Source: Pieris napi | Lineage: Eukaryota > Arthropoda > Insecta > Lepidoptera > Pieridae | DNA length: 64,000 nt | Reading direction: 5' to 3' | Assembly: GCF_905475465.1 (NCBI RefSeq) | Contig: NC_062259.1 | Coordinates: forward strand, 13,340,501-13,404,500 | Part shown: positions 27,701 through 42,700 of the stretch, piece after piece | Position numbering within the stretch: the stretch's first letter is position 1 | Layout: each line of letters starts with the position of its first letter | The notes under the pieces: model-generated | Told to the model about the DNA's origin: nothing | Databases searched by the model: none | What the model saw: the letters and a program-made list of their open reading frames with translations, nothing else | Made by a program: the position numbers and the translations under genes

Positions 27701-30700
27701 TTTTGTGCTTTCACCTATAATTTGAAAACAAAAACATAAGGTAAAGTGTGATTTCGATTGTGCCTAAATCATGACGTATATTTGCTGTCTACAAATAAGT
27801 GTATGCTAAATCAACATAGGTTCCACCGACATTCAATATGAGTTCAATTGAATGCCGGCGTTTGACTTGTCAAAGGTTTATTTGAAAGTACTAGAATAAT
27901 ATTGGTCATATATTGCGGGCACTGTACACATTGGAAAATTAAATAAACTCATCGTGTATATTAACTAAACGTTCAATTTGTAGAACCGATCAAATAATAC
28001 CACAAACATTTTGTTCAGGTATTATTTAATACCAATATACTAGGTATTGGGAATTACAAAAGATAAAAAAAATGGTAGAATATAAAATATGTAATTTTTA
28101 AAAAGGTGGCTGACTTAGCACAGGCCTCACCAGCAACAGTTTCTCGATGTGGCATGGTTTATATTGACCCTGGAGAGCTTGGATACTTACCATACGTCAG
28201 ATCCTGGCTGGATGAGGGAATCGAGAAGAACCTCTTCACTCAAGAAAACTCTGAATTTATATACGAGCTCTATAAGATGCTAGAAGTTGGAGTCACACAT
28301 GTCAATACTAAATGCAGTGTCGGAATTAAACAGGTCACATATGAATTTAATATATACATATATAGTAATGGCTTCTTTGGTTAGCAATTAAAATTATTTC
28401 AAATTTTTACACTAGATTTGCTGGTACGAATGGAATTAATTAAAAAAGTGAAGGTGTGCCTAAGGCTAATCGCCCGTTAATTTTTATTTTAAGAAAACTT
28501 ATCAGAAAAATATAACACTGTAAACTGACATTGTGATCTTATTTATCTATACTATGATTCCTGTAAAGTTCCCATAAAAAAGAAGTAAATTGCTTAAGGT
28601 TGCTAAGTGTGTTATTAGCTCTTAAGTGTGAAAGATAGTTATATCGTTACTGGAGAGATTGCAGGGTATATTTGTAGCGATATTAGGATAAATACTTAAA
28701 AAGGTGTATGCTACATTTATTGTTATATTTTATGAAAATCTTGGTTGGTTTGAGAAAGCGTCTGAAAGAGTGACGGAGAGTTTATGGCCAGTTCTTCTCG
28801 TCCGTTCTACGCCCTTGATTTGAGACCTGGCAGTAAATGTAAAATTAGAAGCATTTAATATGAATTTCTTTATTGGCGTTCATAAGTGTGTTTATATCAC
28901 CTATTCGAACGATAAACACAAACGTCTAAATATATATATAAAAATCAAGTGATTTGTGTATATGACAGGTGGACATAAGCAAAATATCAGCCCTCTGCTA
29001 CCTAATGGGGGCTTTACTGTCTGAACCTGGCGAACGGTTTCCGGACAAAGCAGCCGTAAAGACTTATATTGCATATTGCTTCATATTCTGCTACGTGTGG
29101 TGCATTGGAGGGAACATCTTGGAAATTAATCGAAAGGCTTTTGAGGAAGTGATCAAGAGGCAGTTTGAGGCTTTTGAAGAAGCTGAATAGTATGTGTCTT
29201 TAAATATGCCCTTTAATTAATTTATTTTAAATGACTTACTTTTTTAGTTACTACTCTAAACTAGTTTAGAGTAAAAGCTCACTCGATCATTTGCTGAGTC
29301 ACAAAAAAGGGGTTGTTTGTAGAGCTTTTTAAAAAAAGTGTAGAAAGGCACTAGTATTGATTAAAAATTACACAATTATTGTGCAGAATTTTGCACATAT
29401 ATGTTTATTATAATTTATTTTAGTGTATTATTAGTATTAATTTATTTTCTATTAGTAGTGATTTTGCAACCTGTTCATGGTTTATTAATAGCGGAGTATT
29501 GGAAATCGATCGCTTGATGTGCAGCGCAGTAAATGTGAAATGCTTGTTTGAGTTCTTTTAGGTTCATTTTTTATACTTATATATTTGTATACTTTTGTCA
29601 TTGTTTATGAAATTAATAATTAAACTTTCATCCTTTTAGTTATTTTCCTTTATTATTATATAATAATTATTAACAATTAATACGAATTATTGTAACATAA
29701 TGTGTTCTGTTTGACATAATCTAACACGTTGATATAGTGAGTAATAAAGCAGCTCATGAGTAGTTACATCTTTATACAAAGCGATGGCTAAAAGAAAACA
29801 TTTTTATTCAATATTTCCTACAAGTTGATATCTAATATACACTTATTATTCGCAGTTTTCCACAAGGTTTTAATTTTTTCGATATGTATATGGATACAAA
29901 GCACCGCAAATTAAAAGTATGGGCGGAAATAATTCCAGAATTTCTCTACGACTGTAATAAGCCCTTCTTTGAAACCTTAGTGCCCACTATAGACACGGTG
30001 CGCTACGGGTATTTATTTGAAAAGCTGCTTAGTGCCGGGAAACCGGTTATGTTTACTGGCAACACTGGTGAGTAATAATTTCTCCACAGGAGCGCATTCT
30101 AAGACTTCACTTTTGAATGTCTTCTTTTCACAAAATGGATATTAATTTTACTATAGAATTTTGTCTGCGCATTCAAGACGCAAAGCGCATTCAAGACTTT
30201 TAAGCTGATTGACTTTTTTCTCAATGTGATTATTAATTTTACTTCCAAGCTTTAGAATATTGTCTCGATTCAGTTATACGATTTATGCCCAACAGTAAAA
30301 GTATAGCGATGTAAATATTAAATTATTCTCGAGCTTATTGGGAAAAGGTTAAGTCAAAATTAATTTTAACAACAGCATTAAAAATTAATAATGTAACGAA
30401 CTGAGTCACTGCGTCACCGGGGTGCGTAGTTACTAGGTACTTGTGCCAATCTTATGGCATCAAAAGTAGAATGTGCGTCAACTATTTTACTTGTTATTTT
30501 CTGTTTTACAATAACATTTTCTAGGTGTGGGAAAAACTGTGATAGCTGCTGAGATATTAAACAAAATGTCTACCTCTGGTACTTATATACCAGTTATTTT
30601 AAACTTCTCAGCGCAAACTAGCAGCGCACGGACACAGGTTTGAATCCTAAGTCATGGCTTTTAGACTTATTTTACAAATTAGTAAAATTCCCCATTACTT

Positions 30701-33700
30701 CATAGACTGATCTATGTATAGAAATTTTAAACTTCCCAAAATTGTTGTTTAATTAATAATATGTATAATTATTAATTAATTATATGTATAATTATATTTC
30801 AAAAGAATGAGGACTCCTTTTAAAACTAGGAAGTGATTGAACTCCGACTGGAAAAGCGACCACGTAAAGCCATCGGTGCTCCTCTTGGTAAAAAAGTGAT
30901 CATTTTTATTGATGACGTCAACATGCCCCGCCTTGATGTGTATGGAGCGCAACCGACGATTGAATTACTAAGGTATTTGGGATTGGCTTTAATAAGATGA
31001 TAATTAGATGACAACACATGACAACAACTCTTAGATTTGCTAACTATAATTCTAAATAAGTGTAATTTAATAATAATAATAAAAAATAAAAACAGCTAGA
31101 AGACGTAAAATAGCTCACTCCAAGTGAAGTCTTTTCCATGTATAACATTTATAAATACAAATTATTATTTTATTAATTTATATTAGTATAATTAGTGTAA
31201 AAGTAAATTAATAAAATATTAGTATTAATAAAATACTGAGGTGTTTAATATTTTTTTTTGTTACTATTAAAAATACGTAGTATACACTATACGTACCGAC
31301 TTAATTAATCTTCAATATACTTAAAGATATTTATATGATTAATAAGCGACCGAGTGTTCAATACTGTCAAAAAAAAGGTAAAAGGTAATTAAAACTATCA
31401 TAGATTTAATACGTGAATTCCGATGTTTTGCGTCTGTTACTCACGCTTCGTTATAATAATCTCACCCTTACACAAATTCCCATATCTAGCGCACCGTAAA
31501 ACGCGTGTAACAAGGGCGATAATGCCTAATTCTAATGAGGAATCAAATGCACAAATGATGTCCAGCCTTGCCGATATCTAACGAGCTACGTCGTATAGGT
31601 TAACTCTCAAAAGTTAATACGCGATGCGTATTAATGTTCTACATTAATGTTTTGGCGAAAACTAAGTTAGAGATTCTGTCTTTCTAAGTTTCTCTTCACA
31701 TTCGTTACCTAATACTCATTCATTAACGAGATATATGTATTTAAAGAAAATGAAATTTACTCGATCTAAAGGTATTATGATTTTGCAATTACTTGTTACG
31801 AATTTTAAATAACAAAAGATACCTCGTCTTTTTAACCTTATTCTTTCCACTTTCTGGTGGGTAAATGTTGTTTTTTTAAAGCTGTTTAAATATATTTCTT
31901 TACTTAATTACGAAATACAAAGTTGTAAGAGAGAATCAAAAGAAAACCTGATTTTATTATTCAGACAATATTTGGACTTTGGTGGCGTTTACGACCGAGA
32001 CAAACTGTACTGGAAGGATATCCTCGATGTGGTGTTGTCATGCGCGTGCGCACCGCCTGGCGGCGGGCGGAATCCTCTCACTGCGAGATTTGTTCGACAC
32101 TTCGCTATGTTCTATATTTCAGCACCGAACTCAGAAGCTATGAAGACAATTTTTAAAGTGAGAATATTTTATTCTGTAATTGTTGATGAACTTTCAAAGC
32201 ATAATTTCCTGAAGAATTAAAAAAAATTAGCCGACACAGTTAGTGTCAGTATTTTTGTACTTGTTACTTCAAAACTACCAACGGCAAATAAACAGGATTA
32301 ATTGATTTATATATAACATGTGACAAATTTCAATCTATTATTTTAATAATTAACTAACCAATAAGAGGTCTTCTCTTTCACACTTTTCTAGCCTCGTTAT
32401 CTAATCATTAATAGATATATTACTATATGCTGCTCTTCAATATATCCCTAAAAAATTTCCATATTATTTTAATAAATCCTTGATAATAGATTGCTAATGA
32501 GAAGTTTTTAGAAGCGTTACGAGAAGGCCGTGTTAATTAATGTCATTCAAATCACGATTATGTGTGGTGTCGCTTTCTGACTACAATAGAGTTTGCGATA
32601 TACAATAAGATTATAGTCTGCAGAATACAACGGTTTATCCGCTATCTCTTGCTATAAATACATCGTATGTTTAATTTGGTACTTATTTTAAAATATATAA
32701 TATAAGAATATACAAAAATATTTTAGAACAACAGGTAGCGATATACAACTAAGTCGGGATGAGAACTATTTTCGGAATCGCTTCTGTTCCCCGAGGCAAT
32801 TCCGTTCCTAATATCATGCCAAATGCACTAAATAAACCAAGTGCCTGTCAGCTTCGCTATTGTGAAACGTTGAGTTTGGAGTGACTAGACAAGCTTTGGT
32901 AAAGAGGCAGTGCATGCATTCAATTGTTACATCAGTAGGCAAGACTTTGACGGCTGATTGCGAATTCCCAATCATTTCCAAAACCACTATTTGTTACTGA
33001 CGTATCGTGAAACTGGTGTGATTGATCGCTCTGTATGTCCGATCAAGTTCCATTAAATTGATTTTACATCAAAATATCTTTTAATATTTTGGCTACAGTA
33101 GAGGCTAGACGTAAATCCATAAATTATTCGGTTTTTAATGGAAAAAGAAAAATCTATTCCGCAATTAAAATATAATATATAAGTTTTATTTGCATGAACT
33201 TAATGGACTCAGTTGACGTCAAATGTGTATTGTATTGTCTATTGCTATGTATAATAAAGTAACGAAAAACAAATTTCAGGCGATTCTAAACGGTCACATG
33301 GAAGACTTTGTTACCGAGGTGTCGGTTCTGGGGGACCCAATTGTAAATGCGGCGGTTGATGTTTACCTAAAAATATGCGCTGAATTGTTGCCGACACCAG
33401 CGAAATCCCACTACGTGTTCAATTTACGAGACCTATCAAAATGCATGCAGGGTGTTTTGCAGGCAAATGCGGCCTATATGAGATTACCGCAGGCGATGCT
33501 AAGGTACCAAAATTGAGCTTTCAATGGTACTAATTATCAATGGATTTTAGGTCTAGTGTTTACAGCCTGTTTAACTTAGTTGTACATTTGCTTTACTATT
33601 TATGCTCATTGTTAGATAACAATGTGTACATAATTAATACCTAAAGCTAGATTTGTTAGAAACATTTTAATTATATTTTCTTCAATATTATTTGTAATTT

Positions 33701-36700
33701 TAAAGAGTATTCTATAAATATAAATACAATTTGATAGATGCTGCCCACCATCTTGTATGCGTGGGACTGTGATAAAGATTTAAATGTTAAATTCAAACCC
33801 GACTTTCAGGTAGATTAAAATACATTTTTCTATGCACAAAAATGTATTTTAAGCTAGCTAAGAATGGACCTATCTAAATTTATCTGCCATTTTATTTCAG
33901 TATTTGCTAGAAAGTAACTGCCTTATAACATAAAGGTATTTTCAGGCTGTTCTACCATGAGTGCTTGCGCGTGTTCCACGATCGTCTCATCAACATTGAA
34001 GATAAAAGTTATTTCTACCACCTTATGTGCAATGTGTGTAATAAAAATTTCCAGCAACCGATTCTTGAAATACCCGAAGAACCAATTATTGAATCACCAC
34101 CTGTTCTTCTCTTTGGGGACTTTCTTAATTCTTCTGTTCCAAAAGAAAATAGAACTTATCAAGAAATCCCTGATATACAGAAGCTCATGGTAGTTTTAAA
34201 GGTAGATTCTAAATTCCAATGATTATTTTTTATTTAAAATATCAATATATTGAACATAATAGTTACTCCGATTTTTTTATAGACAAGGAGTAAATATTGT
34301 TAATATTTTTATAGTAAGGAAAAATTATAGTAGAATATATTATTATCAGGAATACTTGGATGAATATAACTCTACTGCTCGAGCGGAAATGAATTTGGTA
34401 CTATTCAGAGACGCCGTAGAGCACGTAGCTCGCGTAGCAAGAGTGCTACGAGCTGAGAGAGGTCATAGTTTGATGGTCGGCCCTGGTGGCTCTGGTCGAA
34501 GATCCGTGGCAACCCTAGCAGCCCACGTTAATGAGTGCAAGTGAGCAATATTTTGGTTGTGGTTGGCGAGGTTTATTGAATTTATAATTAGATTACTAAA
34601 TATGTTTGCTAGATCTACTTCCAAAACACCCACTAACCTTAACCAAAACACATTAGTGAGCCGATCAGTTAATTTGCTGAAACTTAAAAAGAAAATAATT
34701 GAGCGCTTGTATTAGTGTCTTGCTCATTCAGGGAAGCCGTACAATCGAAAATTAAAAAGCTCCAATCAAAGTTTACATTGAAAAATTCGTATCAAACGAC
34801 GTTACCTTAGTAACGCTCTTACTAAGAGCTTCTCTCCACCTACAATCTACATTTATATATATTTATCGATTTCAAGTTGTAGACTAGACATTTTCATCAA
34901 ATAGACTAATGAAATTTTTCTTACTACGAGTATTACCTACCTGAATTCTAAATTAATGTTTATAATTAAAATAAGTTATAGAATGCCATAGCTATAAAAG
35001 GTACATTTATTGCTACTTCAAATATGTAATCAAAGCCTTTTAAAAAGTGTAGAGGTATATTACGTTTGGCTAAATGTAAATACAATCAAACAACAAATTA
35101 AAGTGTATTTTTTTAAATTTAGTCTGTTGTTCTTCTCCAAAAGTACAAATTCATTGGATAGAGATTGAGGTAATTTAAAATGTCATCGAGATAAATAATA
35201 ACAACTACGGGTAGGTACAGATTTTAGATCGCTTAAGCTTAAAGACGTAGTTACATTGCCTTTTAGATATACTCACAAACCTGTCAAAAATACCTATTAC
35301 ATAACGTGAAAGTTAGTTTTGCCCTTACTGCTCATGAATGTTCTCAACTTATGCACGAAGTGGAGTGGTTTTTATAGTAGGGGCAAGGGTTTAAAAAGAT
35401 TTTGAGGTTTGATAAATATAGACGAAACCTTATAGCATCACCCTCAATATCTAAATATAAAGCTGTCGAGCATTCAAAATTATATTTTTAAATTAATAAG
35501 ATTTTATTGATAATAAATTTACCATTACCATTAAGTATTTACTGTAAGAAAATTACGAGGAGCGTCTATTTAAAATATAAGGAAATATATTTTAACTAAG
35601 AAATGTACTAATCATATTCTGAAATCGGCTGTAGCAAAACATTTTCTTACATTACAAAGAAGACGATATTTAAATTATGAATGCATTAATGTCACATACG
35701 CTTACCCTATGCTAGAAGTGATATCCTCCCTAAGTGACATCACTTGCGATCCTAAGACTCAGAAAATTTTCCATAGATGTGGGGTGGGTTGTTTACTGTT
35801 ACTTGTTCTACGTAAATGCACTACGTATAGTGGAAATTAATTTGAGCTTGAAAGTGAAAATTCATACGTGTCTGGCGTTATAAAAAGCCAATATAAAATG
35901 CTCAATATATTTAATAATCAATATATTTAATAATCAATATATTTAATAATCAATATATTTAATAATCAATACCTAACCCATATTATAATGAAAAGTTTAG
36001 CCAACGCTTCCTAGAAGGTCATGAAGGTGTTTATAAAATTTTCGAAATATGGTTAGGACATTAAGAATTAAGCCTACTAGTTGCCTCCACTAGAAAAGCT
36101 TTAAGAATTATGACTATAACAGGTGCATGGGAATGGAACTGAAACGTAATTATGACACACCGGAATTCCACGACGATCTCCGTAAGATGTATATGCGAGC
36201 TGGGGTTGGGTGTGAAGACACTGTCTTCTTATTCACAGACACGCAGATTACAAAAGAAGAGTTTTTGGAGGATATTAATAATATGCTGAATTCTGGTGTG
36301 TATTGTATAATTTTTTATGCACCATTTGACCAGTATCAAATGACTATTTAGTTTCTTAAAGATCAGGCTATCATGAAAGAAAAAGTATTTCAATATACTT
36401 TCTGTGCAATGTTCCCAGATCCTGAATTCTAATCATGGTAGCTCATATCTATTTTAAACAATTTACTACGATTGAATGGCTATATAGTTATAGAGCGCTT
36501 TAAAAGAAAAGCCATGATGGAGTTATCTCTATATTTATTGAATTTTTATGTCTAGTTACATAGTTGAGTGAGTTTGAATCGCAGGAAAAATTACTAAAAT
36601 GTTTTATTAGAAATGCTTAATCGCTTGTGTTATCGATAACAAAGAATCTGAGATTATGCTTTCCTGTTGTTATTGCTTTCTTATTCCTACTTTTCCAGGA

Positions 36701-39700
36701 GAAGTCCCAAACCTTTTTGAGGGTGATACTTACGAGCAAGTACAGACGGGTTGTCGAAATGATGCGGCTAAGACTGGAATAAATCCGGCAGACAGAGACT
36801 CAGTGTACTACTTCTTTATCAATCGCGTTCGTGCAAAACTACATCTATGTGTGTGTATGAGTCCCGTCGGCGAAGCGTTCCGGTAGGATTTGTAGTTTTT
36901 AATAAGATAATATTAATTATTAAATAATGATGAATAGTTTTTATTCCTTAAAATTTATTTGATATAGTTAGAAAGTATTCTATTTTATTAAATTTTATAT
37001 ATTTAGTTAAAGGATATTCTAGATAAAGTATTAGAGCATTGAATCTAAAATTCGCACCATTTTGGTTTTAAAAATTCGCAATAAACTTATACTTTCGCAA
37101 CGAACAGTTGTCTATAGTGAGTTAAATTAGACACAAATTTGGAGATAAATAATAACGCGATTAAATGGTATCCAATATATTAGGATGACATAATACATTT
37201 AGGGAATAAGTTTAAATCTGTAGGTTATAAACTACGGAAAACATCGAAATACTGTTGGACGAAAGAGACCTTCAAGGATTTAGCCGGCGGCGCTGGTGCA
37301 ACGGTCCATCCTCGGTATCAGCAGGTCCTTCTTCCCCTTGTCGTCCTCATCTTCCTCCGGCTCCTCTTCGTCCTCATCCTCTTCGTACTCCTCCTCGTAC
37401 TGCTCCTCCTCTTCGTACTCCTCTTCATCTTCGTACTGATCCTCCTCTTCGTACTGCTCCTCCTCTTCGTACTCCTCCTCCTCTTCCCCAAAACAATTGC
37501 CATAATTGATAAAGTACGGCCTGCCGCAATCGGGACAACGAATGTTGTAATCCATCTCCTCCAGGTCAAACCAAAACTGTTGTAGATATCTTAGCACATT
37601 CTGCAGGAGAATATTCTTCTGAACTTCCAGGTCGTAGATGGCCGCCTGGATCTGCAGACGCTCCCACTTGTCCTCAGTTTCGGCGTGAAGTATTAGAAGA
37701 ACATAGTTCTCAAACTTTACTTTTTCCAGCTCCTCGTTTATATTGATGCCGTTGAAAACGAGTGAGATTTTAAATGGTCCATACGGACGCACTCCCGCAG
37801 GAAAGATAAACTGCATTTTATTTAAATCAAAAACAACTCGTGGATACCCGTACATAGTGATTCAAAGTTATAGGAGTCAACGTTAACACAAGCGTACTGT
37901 TCAAAGTCTAGCGTGTTTATTGGAAACTATTTTGCAATTTCAGCTTTTATATTTTAAAGACGACATGCGCACTGTTGTCGTCCCATTTGCGACTGCGTAT
38001 AACCAATCCAAAGCATCTAGGGTAATAGTGATACTCTTCGTAGAATTAACAATTATGAACAAAGTTAACTTTTTGCAGGCAACAGTTTACTGAAAATATG
38101 TGTTCCAATGAAAATTGTAATGGCGATTCCAAATTATTGATACAGTTAAATGGTTGTTAAATTAATATGGTTCACTGTTAAATACAATTAGGGTAATTGT
38201 GGTGATGGCTAATATAAGATTTCTTACGATAGATTGGTATTGGGTAAAAATTGAGCTGACAATAAAAGTAGTAGCGTCTGCTCTCTACGTACGTATACAC
38301 AACAAGTGGCTTTCGGCATGACATCGTTTATCTGTGTTTTCTATATATTAGTTTTATTTTACCAATGTTTTTCTTTAAAACAATATTCACGCGCGACAAA
38401 TCACTAATTCTTTAATGAATAAAAATAGGTAAGAAATAAAGGGCTTTTAATGATATTATAGTACCTAATGGATTTTGCGGACGTTTATGATGTCTAGTTT
38501 ATCCTTTTTATATATACATTTATTTTGATCTGTAAGCTGTATATAGCGATAATTCTATTCTATTCTAATTCTGCGTCTACTTCATTTTCAATTATTAAGA
38601 AAAGAGGTATTGTATTGGAGATTCGAACTCACACGCAAACATAACAGAAATGATTTATTAGTTTACAAATATGCCTAATCTACGTATATGTATACTAGCC
38701 GTTTCGCGCCCGCTTTGCTGGACGAATTAAAATAAATTTTATGTTTCATTATTTTATTTTTTTTCATATTTTTATTATTCTTCTTTTTTACTTCCCGCTA
38801 AGAAAATTGAAATATTTCGAAAATCGAGTTTTTAACAGATGTTGACGGTTTGAATGTTTCCGCGGTGAAGTCCGTATGGATAAATTTTCATAAAAGTAAA
38901 ACAGCAATAAAAAAATGAAGGAACGTTGGAATTTAAATAAATAGCCATAAACCATCTAGGAAAAATTTCGCATCGAATGGTGGTAGTTTCATGTCGATAC
39001 GATCAGTGGTTTAAGCATGAAAGAGCCTCAAACGAACACCATTTTCTTTTTATATATATAAGATAATGACGTATCTGATGCACCCTTTTAATTGAAGTGT
39101 AACTTTGTCGCTTGTCAATTTAAATTTTTTAAGCGAGCGAGCGACGATTAGATAAAGTCATATTGATTTTTTATTTGGTATCAGTTACTACTGACTGAAA
39201 ATAGTATACCTACTATTGTTTTTATTAGTTTTTCATTTTGTATAATATAATACGAATTATATAAACCCTGAATTATATGTCTCTACCGTAGCTTTTGTAT
39301 ATAATAATTACTTTGTATCTTCTAGGTATATTAAGTAGATGATTATAAATGTAGTTTTTTAACATTACATTAATTAATTAATGCCATTTCTTCTCTGAAA
39401 CTATAATATAAACAATATATAAACTCTTTAAACATTTGTTAATTCAACGAATAAGCGTATATTAGCTACAATATGTATACATGTATACCTGCCCAGCGTC
39501 CAAGTCTAGTTTTCAACATCCAAATCAATATTTTTATGAAAATGAATAGTGCAGTCAGCGCATTTGGAAGCTTTCGCACAGAATATTTTATTTACTATTA
39601 ATTCAGTAAATAATTTTACATAGTAATTATTTTTTTACAATCAACTAATGAGTCAAAATAATTTTCGGCAAACAAACATCATGTGTATGGAAAAAAATTA

Positions 39701-42700
39701 TTTTAATATAAGTATAATGGGGAAATTTGTAGTTTGAAGTTATTATTTCCATAAAAACATATTGACTTAAAACTTCAAATTTCAAAATTATTTAAAGTAA
39801 TAAGGTGAATAGAACAACACCAAAAGGTAGTAGTAAAGACTTAAAAACTAATGAATAGGCAAAATAAGTAATCTAAATAAAATTTAAATACAAAAAATAC
39901 AGGCGCCGTTGCCGTATGTTCCCGTCTTTGGTGAACTGCTGTACTATTGACTGGTTCACAAAATGGCCACCAGAAGCATTACTTTCCGTTGCTGAACAGT
40001 GCCTTCAGCCTCTTGGAGACCAAAATATTATACACAAGATCTCTATGCTATGCGTCACAATGCACCAGGTTGGTACCTTTGGACTTTATTAACAAATTTA
40101 TGAAAGAAAAACACCTTTTATATCTGTATAGAAATAACTTGTAGGTTAGACCTTTGAGTACCGATCTTAATTCTCAGTGAAAATGAGCCATTTTGTTTAT
40201 CAAACTTTAAGCTCTCTTAGAAAAAAAAATCACTTGTGTTTGGAAGAGTCCGGTAAATAGCATTGATATAAAAAATACACATCTTTCTCTTTGTCATTTA
40301 GGATGTAGACGTAATGACTGATCGACTGTATGACGAAATGCGACGTTATTTCTACACAACACCAAGTAGTTATTTGGACCTCTTGAAGCTGTACCTAGGT
40401 CTTCTGGACAAGAAACAACAGGAGATAATACGAGGGCGGGACAGAATTTCCTGTGGACTACATGTAACTATAAATTTTACTAAGTAGGGATTTCCCACGC
40501 TATAGCCGGAATTTTATTTTGAAATTAGTTGCATAAAACTACTTTCCCCAAAAAATCGCGCAGGCCACGAAGCTCAGTTGCATTACGAAAATATTAAAAT
40601 ACACGTTAAAACTGTTGGTAAAACTAATGTCACGAAATTAATTTCTGGCCATTAATTTCGTAATGTAATTCCGGCTTAAATGCCTACCTTCTGGAAGCAG
40701 AATCAAATCAATCCTTTGTGCTAAAACGTTGATTATATAAAAAGTTGCAAAGTTTTGTGAGGTTATAAGTTTTCAAAGCGTACAATATAAAATATTACCT
40801 TTCTTTAAATACAATTCCTCTTCCCTAATTAGAATTTACTTACGTCCCAATAAGTTTAACACATAAAAACCTAGAAAAGACTTAAGTTATAAATGTCATC
40901 TTACTAAATATGTAATAATATGTTTTTTATTCAAATTAAATATTTTCAATAAGAATATAACATTTATTGATTGAAAATGTGCTCCACTGAATAATGTTCT
41001 AACAAGTTTCAGTGCTAAGTTGAATCATTATAAAGTGTTAATAAGTACTAGCAATATTCTTGCAAGTGTGCTCGGGCGACAATTTCTTTACAAATCTTGA
41101 AACATATTCTTATAAAGACCTCGGGTTCTATAAATCTGTAGTTTTAAGGTGTCGTGATTAAAAAAAATAAAAATTTTGTCAATAGACTCGAAACATTCAG
41201 CGCATATAATATTAATCATTAATAATAATTATTGATATAACTCAAATTTAAACACAATTTTAAAATATGAATATTTTGGGATAAAATCCTACCTTCACTT
41301 TACATACGCAATAACGCAACGCATCAATGGGCACGAGGCGACACAAATGTTTTCCAAATGATCTACTTAAGGGAACAGATTTTGCATAAATTAATTGACT
41401 ATTTGTTTACATAGTTGGCGACTATTTGATAAGATGTTTATAAATAAATTAAGCAGTTAGTTTTGTTATCATTATATATAATGGTGTAATTTATGAGTGC
41501 GTTTAAGTCGGGGAATTTGTATTACACTTGATGAGTTAAACGATGTGTTAAGGTAACATTTCACTAACATTCACATTTTTGGCTATGTGACGTAACGTAA
41601 GCATGTGGCAGTTTAACATTCGACTGAACATTCATTCTTGTGAACATGTTACGTGCATTCTAATAGTGAATGAATTTACGAAATCCATTAAGTATTTTTT
41701 GAATTTAGCTTTACCAACTTGCAAATGCTAATGTTTCCTTTCTCTAATATTAGTAGACCACACAGTGCGACAGAACGCGAGTAGAACTACGAGGCACAAT
41801 GATTTACGAAAATTCATCTATCGAAAGGAGGTAGTCAACAACACAGATTTTCATGTGACATTTGGTTATTAACAATATTTTTTAGAAACTATACGAGACG
41901 TACGAAGTAGTCGGCGTTATGGAGCAACAGGTGCGTGATATGGAGCCAGTACTCGCTAAGAAAGCTGAAGAAGTAAGTGACGAATTTTTATTTGGATTTC
42001 TAGTATTTATGGCGAAAAGTTATAAGGTAGGGTCTTTTTGTATATTGATAAATATATCTGTTTCTGCGATCCCAAGTTCTAAATTATAAATACTAAAGCA
42101 AAGTAAGAGAAGTATATCTTATCTAGAAATTGGCTATATTTTAGGGCATGGCGTTAGTAGCTCGTTTGAAGGTGGAACAGAAGGCTGCAGATGAAGTAAA
42201 GCAAGCTGTTATGAAGGATGAAGCGGCAGCAAAGGTAATGCCGTTCTTATAAGGGTAATCTTATTTTGATTTAAGGAAACGTTAAAGAGATGAAAATGAG
42301 CAATACACTCGACTCTCGATAATTTGAAACTCAAGGCACCAGAGATAAATTTCAATTTATCAAGAGTTCAAAATAACAAGTGTTTTGAATAAGCACGAGG
42401 GGGAGGGGCGACTGAAGGAAATAAGAATTTGATCAAAATTTGTTACTTATTATTTCTATAACATATAACAATTATTCACAAATTTTTATTTCAAAAAGAA
42501 GTCTGTAATCTTTTTTTGAGTGAGTGACTTCAGTTTATCACTGTCCAAAAAATTTTTAATAGTGGTGAGAGCTGCAAAGTAATCGTCACTTGTGTCGGCA
42601 ACAATTGACAAGTCTGTGCATGTATGTAAACAAACGACAGGTACGTGCATGATAAACGCTTCAAATTATAGGGAGTAGGGGAGACTGGATTTCAAATTAT

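Noticed and set aside
37255..37509. Plus-strand open frame rich in Pro, Arg and Thr
   Set aside because: It is the shadow of the acidic repeat in the antisense ORF.
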